Shown here: piece after piece, positions 1-4,137 of the stretch
Position numbering within the stretch: the stretch's first letter is position 1
How the letters are laid out: each line of letters opens with the position of its first letter
Assembly: GCA_022710245.1 (NCBI GenBank)
Contig: JAKLHH010000518.1
Span: 1 to 5,975, forward strand
Source of the DNA: Myxococcota bacterium
GTDB lineage: Bacteria > Myxococcota > Polyangia > GCA-2747355 > JAKLHH01
DNA: 5,975 nt
Direction of reading: 5' to 3'
Notes under the pieces: model-generated
Told to the model about the DNA's origin: nothing
The model's database searches: none
What the model saw: only the letters and a program-made list of their open reading frames with translations
Position numbers and translations under genes: made by a program

Positions 1-26
1 ATCGCGGGGCGGGAGGAAGGGCCCAT

Positions 27-61
27 CCCCCGACCTTGCGCTCGAGCGCAAGATCGCGGGG
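27..61. repeat. extended hairpin/palindrome, copy 1
   Basis: The core CTTGCGCTCGAGCGCAAG (35-52) is its own reverse complement. Outside it, 27-33 (CCCCCGA) can pair with 54-61 (TCGCGGGG) with one unpaired C at 57, after a single C/A mismatch (34 with 53). As RNA on either strand this gives a stem of about 14 pairs closed by a TCGA loop. No U-rich tract follows on either strand, so it is not a standard intrinsic terminator. It could still protect a 3' end, slow polymerase, or be a protein-binding dyad. Confidence 0.7.
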
Positions 62-78
62 CGGGAGGAAGGGCTCAT

Positions 79-113
79 CCCCCGACCTTGCGCTCGAGCG
101 CAAGATCGCGGGG
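79..113. repeat. extended hairpin/palindrome, copy 2
   Basis: This is an exact repeat of the hairpin 52 bp to the left, with its perfect 18-bp core at 87-104. At the expected place of a third core (139-156) only a shorter palindrome, CTCATGAG (144-151), is present, so the array degrades toward the gene side. Confidence 0.7.
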
Positions 114-123
114 CGGGAGGAAG

Positions 124-153
124 GGCTCATCCCCCGACCTTGCCTCATGAGCC
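124..153 (-). terminator. inverted repeat after the amidohydrolase gene, weak terminator candidate
   Basis: GGCTCAT (124-130) and ATGAGCC (147-153) are perfect 7-bp inverted repeats with a 16-base loop, about 30 bases past the stop of the minus-strand gene. The right arm overlaps the degraded palindrome at the end of the 52-bp array. There is no T-run on the minus strand after it, so terminator function is only a guess from position. Confidence 0.25.
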
Positions 154-181
154 TGGCGATGGGAGCCAACCCGATTGATGA

Positions 182-2731
182 CTAGGGAGCCACGAGGTCC
201 GCGGCGCCCCGCGGCTCGAGGGTGTGGTCGTTCTTGAAGCCGTTGACCACCCCGACGATGGCGCTGAAGAGCGCGCCCGCCGGCGCCGCCGGCTGCTGAT
301 CGAAGACGCCCCCGTCGTAGAAGAAGTCGGTGACCTTGGTGCAGGTCGGCGCGGCGGCGGTGCAGTCCGCACCCGAGTCGCTCACCCAGAAGCTGTCCGA
401 CTTGGTCGCGTCCACCATCGCCCCCACCTTGACCCCGCTCACCTTGACGAGCTGGCTCTCCATCGCCTCGGCGGTGGCGCTGCCCGGCTTGAGCGCGTCG
501 GTCTTCTGGTCGACGGGCGTCAGGTCGCCGCTGCCGTTCACCTCCACCTTGGCCGGCGCCTCGAGCTCGTCGGTGTTGCTGTAGTCGACGAGCTTGCCCT
601 CCAGGTTCACGCGGTCGCCCGGCTTGAGCGGCGTGCCGCCCGCGTCAGCCGGCGTCGCGCCCTTGGTGAAGACGAAGAGCGCCTCGAACGGCGCCGTCCC
701 CTCGCGCACGTAGAAGCCGAAGTTGTTCGCCTTGGTGGTGCGCACCGCGGTCACCGTGAGGTTCTTCAGCGCGACCAGCGTGCCGTCGGCCGGGCGCACC
801 CCGAGGGAGCGGTCGCGGAGCTCCCTGACCGTGAAGGGGCAGGCCGCGCCGCCCGGGTTGGCGCGGGTCGGGCAGGCGTCGCAGGCGTCGCCGAGCTTGT
901 CGCCGTCGCCGTCCTTCTGGTCGGCGTTCGGCACGGTGGGGCAGGTGTCGTCCGCGTCCGCGACCTTGTCGCCGTCCTTGTCGTTCGGGTCGGGCTTGGT
1001 GGAGCACTTGCTGCTGTCCACGTCGAAGGGGCAGGGGTCGCACTCGTCGCCGAGCTTGTCGCCGTCCGTGTCCGGCTGCTTGCCTCCGTCGATGGGCCGG
1101 ACCGGGTTGAAGACCTTCGGGCAGCTGTCCTGGTCGTCAGGGATGCCGTCGCCGTCGCTGTCCGTGGCGGTGATCTTGCCGTCGTACTCGTTCGGCCGGC
1201 TCGGCACGCAGGTCGGCTCGTCGGTGGGCGCCTCGCAGAAGAAGAGCGGGTAGGCATCGCCCACCACCGCCTTCAGCGCGGCGAGGTCCTTGCCGGTCTC
1301 GCGCTGCAGGCAGAGCCGCTTCTGCGCGCCGCAGACCTCGAGCGGCTCGCAGGCCTCGCCGCCCTTGGCGTCGAGCCCGTTCACCAGCGCCTCGTCGCCG
1401 TAGAGGACCTCGCCCCCGCGTAGCACCAGCACCACGTCGGGCAGGGTCGCGCGCACCACCGCCCCGTGGGCCGTGCGCGTGGCGCCGTTCCAGACGGCGA
1501 GGTCGGCGAAGGTGCCCTCGCGGAGCTCGCCGACCACGTCGGCGACCCCGGCGGTGAGCGCGCCGTTGATGGCGACCATCTCGTAGAGCTGACGATCGGA
1601 GAAGTGGCCATCGTAGTACGTCCGGTTCAGCTCGTCCGCGCAGGCGAGCTCGCGCAGCATGTTCATCGAGCCGGAGATGACCCAGTCGGTGCCGAGCGCG
1701 ATGCGGACGCCGAGGTGGTCCATCTCCACCACCTCCGCCGTCATCCCGTAGAGGCTGATGTTGCTACGTGGCGACCAGACGACGCCGGTCTTGCCGAGCG
1801 CGAGGTCGCGGATGTCCACCGCGGTGAGGCCGACCGCGTGGATGAAGCTCGCGTTCGGCTGCGTCGCGTCGACGCCGCCCGCCTGCTGGCCGCTCAGGCA
1901 GAGGAACTCGTTGCGCGCCTCGGCGATGTTGCCCTCGGCGACGTGCGGCACCCAGGCGTTCGCTCCCTGGATGGTGGAGAGCGACGGGATGCTCTTGTAG
2001 CCGCAGCCCTGGGCCAGCATCTGCCCGCCCGAGTCGCCGAGCGGGAAGGTGCCGTTCACCACGTCGGGCTTGCCGAGACCGCCGTTGTCCTTGTCGAGGT
2101 TGCGGACCAGCCCCTTGATGCCGCCCTCGCCCATGATCGAGGTGACGCCGCTCAGCAGCATGCGCACCTCACCCCAGAGGAGCGGCTCGGTCTTGTAGTT
2201 GCTGCCCGGGTACTTGATCTCGGGGAAGTCGGGCAGGTCGCCCACGCGCCACTGGTGGCGGTGGTTGTAGCGGACCGCGCTCGGCACCGGCCTCGCGGTG
2301 GTCCAGCCGATGTGGTCATGGGTGTTGATCAGCCCCGCCGAGATGACGCCCTTCGCGCACTCGACCACGGTGGCGACGCCGAAGCTCGGCGCCTTGCTGC
2401 AGTCGCAGCCGGCGCAGGTGATCTTGCCGCCCTCGACGAGGAGGTGCCCGTTCTCGGCGACCTTGTCGGGCAGGAGCAGCGTGCCGCGCACGAGGACCGC
2501 CGCGCCGCCGGGCGTGATCGTGCAGGTGCCCGAGGCGGGTGGGGTCAGCGCCGGGTTCGGGCAGGTCACCGTCGGGAAGACCTCCGGCTTGCCGCCGCCG
2601 TCGCGCGGGCCGTCGCCGTGGCCCCCCTCGAGTCCGGCGTCGCTGAGTGGGGCGAAGCTGTCGTCGCTGCAGGCGAGCGGGCCGAGGGCGAGCGGGCCGA
2701 GGGCGAGCAGGACGAGGGCCAGAGATCTCAT
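182..2731 (-). CDS. Exported amidohydrolase-superfamily protein with thrombospondin type 3 repeats
   Basis: 849 residues. The start ATG (2731) has GGAGG at 2736-2740, four bases upstream. A hydrophobic signal peptide ends in GPLAC (Cys21) followed by SDD, as in many lipoproteins, but the -3 residue is Pro rather than Leu/Val/Ile, so lipidation is probable rather than certain. Residues about 75-445 form a metal-dependent amidohydrolase of the cytosine deaminase/chlorohydrolase type. The metal and catalytic set is complete: H138-x-H140 in GLINTHDH, H263 and E266 in PHVAEG, H298 in IHAVGLT, and D349 in ALGTDW. The usual HCPxSN motif reads WSPRSN (319-324). Residues 461-508 hold five Cys. Four Asp-rich thrombospondin type 3 repeats (524-538, 554-568, 584-598, 607-621) should bind Ca2+. 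Residues about 633-849 are beta-rich; GDRVNLEGKLVDYSN resembles an OB-fold seen in extracellular proteins. The substrate cannot be named; hydrolysis of a C-N or similar bond outside the cytoplasm is expected. The gene stands alone, divergent from the next lipoprotein gene. Confidence 0.93.
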   Translation of the reverse strand: MRSLALVLLALGPLALGPLACSDDSFAPLSDAGLEGGHGDGPRDGGGKPEVFPTVTCPNPALTPPASGTCTITPGGAAVLVRGTLLLPDKVAENGHLLVEGGKITCAGCDCSKAPSFGVATVVECAKGVISAGLINTHDHIGWTTARPVPSAVRYNHRHQWRVGDLPDFPEIKYPGSNYKTEPLLWGEVRMLLSGVTSIMGEGGIKGLVRNLDKDNGGLGKPDVVNGTFPLGDSGGQMLAQGCGYKSIPSLSTIQGANAWVPHVAEGNIAEARNEFLCLSGQQAGGVDATQPNASFIHAVGLTAVDIRDLALGKTGVVWSPRSNISLYGMTAEVVEMDHLGVRIALGTDWVISGSMNMLRELACADELNRTYYDGHFSDRQLYEMVAINGALTAGVADVVGELREGTFADLAVWNGATRTAHGAVVRATLPDVVLVLRGGEVLYGDEALVNGLDAKGGEACEPLEVCGAQKRLCLQRETGKDLAALKAVVGDAYPLFFCEAPTDEPTCVPSRPNEYDGKITATDSDGDGIPDDQDSCPKVFNPVRPIDGGKQPDTDGDKLGDECDPCPFDVDSSKCSTKPDPNDKDGDKVADADDTCPTVPNADQKDGDGDKLGDACDACPTRANPGGAACPFTVRELRDRSLGVRPADGTLVALKNLTVTAVRTTKANNFGFYVREGTAPFEALFVFTKGATPADAGGTPLKPGDRVNLEGKLVDYSNTDELEAPAKVEVNGSGDLTPVDQKTDALKPGSATAEAMESQLVKVSGVKVGAMVDATKSDSFWVSDSGADCTAAAPTCTKVTDFFYDGGVFDQQPAAPAGALFSAIVGVVNGFKNDHTLEPRGAADLVAP
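836..1174 (-). other. Thrombospondin type 3 calcium-binding region of the amidohydrolase
   Basis: This is the coding segment for residues 520-632. Four repeats follow the pattern DxDGDxxxDxxDxC: DSDGDGIPDDQDSCP, DTDGDKLGDECDPCP, DKDGDKVADADDTCP and DGDGDKLGDACDACP. Known type 3 repeats wrap around Ca2+ ions and are held by disulfides, which fits an exported protein. In bacteria they usually act as rigid linkers or surface spacers. Here they separate the enzyme from the C-terminal beta domain. Confidence 0.9.
2672..2708 (-). repeat. 15-bp in-frame tandem repeat in the signal peptide of the amidohydrolase
   Basis: The unit GGCGAGCGGGCCGAG occurs at 2672-2686 and 2687-2701, with 7 more matching bases to 2708. 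It encodes the duplicated LGPLA-LGPLA at residues 11-20, directly before the putative lipidated Cys21. Without the duplication the signal peptide would still be plausible but five residues shorter. Confidence 0.85.
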
Positions 2732-2766
2732 GCGGCCTCCGACGAAGCGGGTGAGGGAGCTTCACA

Positions 2767-2772
2767 ATTGTA
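2767..2772 (-). promoter_or_regulatory. possible -10 box for the amidohydrolase gene
   Basis: TACAAT on the minus strand matches the sigma-70 type -10 hexamer in 5 of 6 positions. It sits in the most AT-rich stretch of the window (2762-2781), about 35 bases before the start codon. No convincing TTGACA-like -35 box lies 16-18 bases upstream. The same stretch contains the palindrome ACAATTGT (2764-2771), which could instead be an operator core. Low confidence. Confidence 0.3.
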
Positions 2773-2825
2773 CATAAATACTGGACGCTCGAGTAGAACG
2801 GCCGCGGCGAGGCAGCGATTCCCGA

Positions 2826-2847
2826 GGGATCGGGAGGGCTGGGAGGG
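2826..2847 (+). other. G-quadruplex motif in the divergent intergenic region
   Basis: Five GGG runs at 2826-2828, 2832-2834, 2836-2838, 2841-2843 and 2845-2847 are separated by loops of 3, 1, 2 and 1 bases, which fully satisfies the standard intramolecular G-quadruplex pattern. An alternative structure is the hairpin TCCCGA-GGGA-TCGGGA at 2820-2835, whose loop fits the GNRA form. The motif is about 95 bases upstream of the minus-strand gene start and about 170 bases upstream of the sigma-54 promoter for the plus-strand gene. A regulatory role is inference. Confidence 0.55.
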
Positions 2848-2928
2848 ATCCGAGGACGAGGCCGCGCCTCCCGGCACCGCATCCTCTCTGGCGCGGCATC
2901 TTCTCCGGGGAGGAGCGCAGCCTCGACG

Positions 2929-2966
2929 CCGTGAAGGGGCGCCCACAGCGTGACTCCGATTCACGG
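2929..2966. promoter_or_regulatory. candidate upstream activator sites for the sigma-54 promoter
   Basis: CCGTGAA (2929-2935) and TTCACGG (2960-2966) are perfect 7-bp inverted repeats. Between them is another CGTGA (2949-2953), which with TCACG (2961-2965) makes the dyad CGTGA-N7-TCACG. The three half-sites lie about 80-115 bp upstream of the predicted transcription start near 3044. This is the usual distance for sites bound by sigma-54 enhancer-binding proteins. The regulator is unknown. Confidence 0.45.
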
Positions 2967-3017
2967 TCCAGGAGCGCCTGACGCGTGCGGGACGCGCAAG
3001 ATGCCTTACTTTCCCCC

Positions 3018-3033
3018 TGGCACCGGCGTTGCT
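3018..3033 (+). promoter_or_regulatory. sigma-54 (RpoN) -24/-12 promoter for the 322-residue lipoprotein gene
   Basis: The element is CTGGCACCGGCGTTGCTA on the plus strand: TGGCAC (3018-3023), five bases, then TTGCT (3029-3033). The invariant GG (-24) and GC (-12) are separated by exactly ten bases, as RpoN requires, and the preceding C and following T also fit the family consensus. Only the base after TGGCAC (C instead of G) departs from it. Transcription would start near 3044, giving a leader of about 33 bases with a Shine-Dalgarno site before the ATG at 3077. Such promoters need an ATP-driven enhancer-binding protein. Confidence 0.75.
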
Positions 3034-3064
3034 ACGATGGAGTGCAGCTCCAACGACGGATGAC

Positions 3065-3070
3065 GGAGGA
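3065..3070 (+). promoter_or_regulatory. ribosome binding site that fixes the start at 3077
   Basis: GGAGGA lies six bases before ATG 3077, which is ideal spacing. This chooses 3077 over the in-frame TTG at 3029, which lies inside the -12 promoter element and would not be transcribed. It also disfavours ATG 3083 (12 bases away). ATG 3070 overlaps the site and opens a different frame. Confidence 0.85.
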
Positions 3071-3076
3071 TGGCGC

Positions 3077-4045
3077 ATGAGGATGCTCAGGCTGGCGCTC
3101 ACGCTCGCGACGCTGCTCTCGCCCATGGTCCTCGCTGGCTGTGCGGACGCTCCCTGGGCCGGCACCTACACGGCCACCGGCACCTGGAAGCTGAGCGGTC
3201 CCCTCGAGGGGGGGCGCACGCTGGGCGACGCGGCCGCCGATCTGCTCCTCGACCAGATGGCCTCCGCGGCGCCGGTGCCCTCGTTCCTCGAGGAGGAGCT
3301 GAAGGACTGGCTGGGCAGCCAGCTGCGGGAGCCGGTCAAGGCCGCCGTCGACGCGAAGGCGCCCAAGGACCTGGCGCCCGGCGGCGCGCTGACCAAGCTC
3401 CTCGGCGAGACGCTGCTCAGCGTGCAGCTCGACAGCACCATCACCCTCGAGGGCTCGAGCGACGAGCTGGAGGGCACCGAGACGGTCACCGCGCTCGAGT
3501 ACGTGATCAAGGGGCAGCCCCGCCGCATCACGGCCAGCGAGCTCGCCTCGGGGGCGAGCCTCTCCGCGGTCTGGGCCGGCGAGGAGTCGGGGCCGGGCCT
3601 CCTCAGCATCGAGCCGCACGCGCTGACGCTGCGCTACGGCGACCTCGTGCGCCGCGTCCTCGGCGACCTGGTGCAGGCCTCCGAGCTCTCCGCGCTCGAC
3701 GCGCAGCTGCAGGGCGCGCTCGGCTGCCAGACGATCGTCGACGCCATGCTGCGCGGCGCGAGCGGGGTCAAGGTCACCTTCGTGCTCTGGAGCTACACCT
3801 TCAGCGCGGCGGAGCTGCAGTCGATCTGCGCGGCGGCGATGTCCGTCGCCGGCAGCCGCGCGCTCGGGCAGTTCGCGCTGGACAGCCACGTCGAGGTGGG
3901 CGGCGGCGTCAGCTGGAGCGCGACGGGGACGGGCGGCGAGCTGCGGAGCGTCGCCGGCTTCGGGGGGACCGTCAACGTGCTCCCCGCGGCCATCGCGCCG
4001 AAGGTGACCGTGGTCTTCACGGCGACGCGCCAGGTGGGGAAGTAG
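3077..4045 (+). CDS. Predicted lipoprotein of unknown function
   Basis: 322 residues. The start is set by the Shine-Dalgarno site at 3065-3070. The N-terminus has Arg2 and Arg5, a hydrophobic core and a textbook lipobox, VLAGC, with lipidated Cys22. Residue +2 is Ala, not Asp, which under the E. coli Lol rule would favour the outer membrane. After it comes WAGTYTATGTWKLSGPL (27-43), a beta-like opening. Residues about 45-115 and 185-260 look mainly helical; 116-145 (VQLDSTITLEG and on) and about 268-320 (a Gly-rich then Val/Thr-rich tail) look like beta strands. Two later cysteines, C217 and C251, could form a disulfide. I recognise no catalytic motif or named family. It faces the next gene tail to tail and has its own sigma-54 promoter, so it is probably monocistronic and conditionally expressed. 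Confidence 0.88.
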   Translation: MRMLRLALTLATLLSPMVLAGCADAPWAGTYTATGTWKLSGPLEGGRTLGDAAADLLLDQMASAAPVPSFLEEELKDWLGSQLREPVKAAVDAKAPKDLAPGGALTKLLGETLLSVQLDSTITLEGSSDELEGTETVTALEYVIKGQPRRITASELASGASLSAVWAGEESGPGLLSIEPHALTLRYGDLVRRVLGDLVQASELSALDAQLQGALGCQTIVDAMLRGASGVKVTFVLWSYTFSAAELQSICAAAMSVAGSRALGQFALDSHVEVGGGVSWSATGTGGELRSVAGFGGTVNVLPAAIAPKVTVVFTATRQVGK

Positions 4046-4062
4046 CGACCGACGAGAGACGT

Positions 4063-4137
4063 GGAGCTCGTGCGGTCGTTCACGCTCAGAAGTAGAGCTC
4101 GGAGCTCGTGCGGTGGTTCACCTCAGAAGTAGAACTC
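4063..4137. repeat. 38/37-bp tandem duplication covering the 3' end of the PDZ-protein gene
   Basis: Copy A (4063-4100) and copy B (4101-4137) abut and differ by two substitutions and one deleted base. Copy B holds the last four codons and stop of the minus-strand gene (GAG TTC TAC TTC TGA). Copy A carries the corresponding GAG CTC TAC TTC TGA outside the gene, in a shifted frame (the two stops are 37 bases apart). GAGCTC sites at 4064, 4095 and 4102 flank and join the copies. The 77-base convergent gap 4046-4122 contains nothing else clear: no strong hairpin with a T-run, only a small GAGCT-CGG-AGCTC stem at the copy junction (4095-4107). Confidence 0.88.

Larger units (their letters stand above)
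1..143. repeat. 52-bp direct tandem repeat, 2.75 copies in view
   Basis: Copies begin at 1, 53 and 105 and follow each other with no spacer. The third copy matches for 39 bases and then diverges at 144. Within the matched part the copies differ only at unit position 23 (C in copy 1, T in copies 2 and 3). Each full copy consists of a G-rich stretch, a C-rich stretch and then a perfect 18-bp palindrome. The array touches the left window edge, so the true copy number is unknown. It lies just downstream of the stop of the minus-strand amidohydrolase gene, in sequence with no credible gene. It could be a minisatellite, a REP-like element or a 3' RNA structure; the sequence does not decide. Confidence 0.95.

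Noticed and set aside
1..143. CRISPR array
   Set aside because: The 52-bp units abut with no unique spacers between them, and there is no cas gene in the window.
224..1423. 399-residue open frame on the plus strand
   Set aside because: It is the antisense shadow of the thrombospondin type 3 repeat and C-terminal region of the amidohydrolase.
1466..2953. 495-residue open frame on the plus strand
   Set aside because: It is antisense to the amidohydrolase core, whose catalytic motifs are intact on the minus strand. Its composition (His/Ala/Arg/Val-rich) is typical of antisense frames in high-GC DNA.
3029..3076. Upstream TTG start adding 16 residues to the 322-residue lipoprotein
   Set aside because: The TTG is the -12 box of the sigma-54 promoter and would lie upstream of the transcription start. 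The extension would also put 16 non-hydrophobic residues in front of a perfect signal peptide.
3070..4095. 341-residue frame starting at ATG 3070
   Set aside because: It overlaps the lipoprotein gene in another frame, its ATG overlaps the Shine-Dalgarno site, and it is Arg/Ala/Gly-rich without a recognisable domain.
4046..4122. Bidirectional intrinsic terminator between the convergent genes
   Set aside because: Only a 5-bp GAGCT/AGCTC stem is present and no T-run follows on either strand. The gap is better described by the 38-bp duplication.
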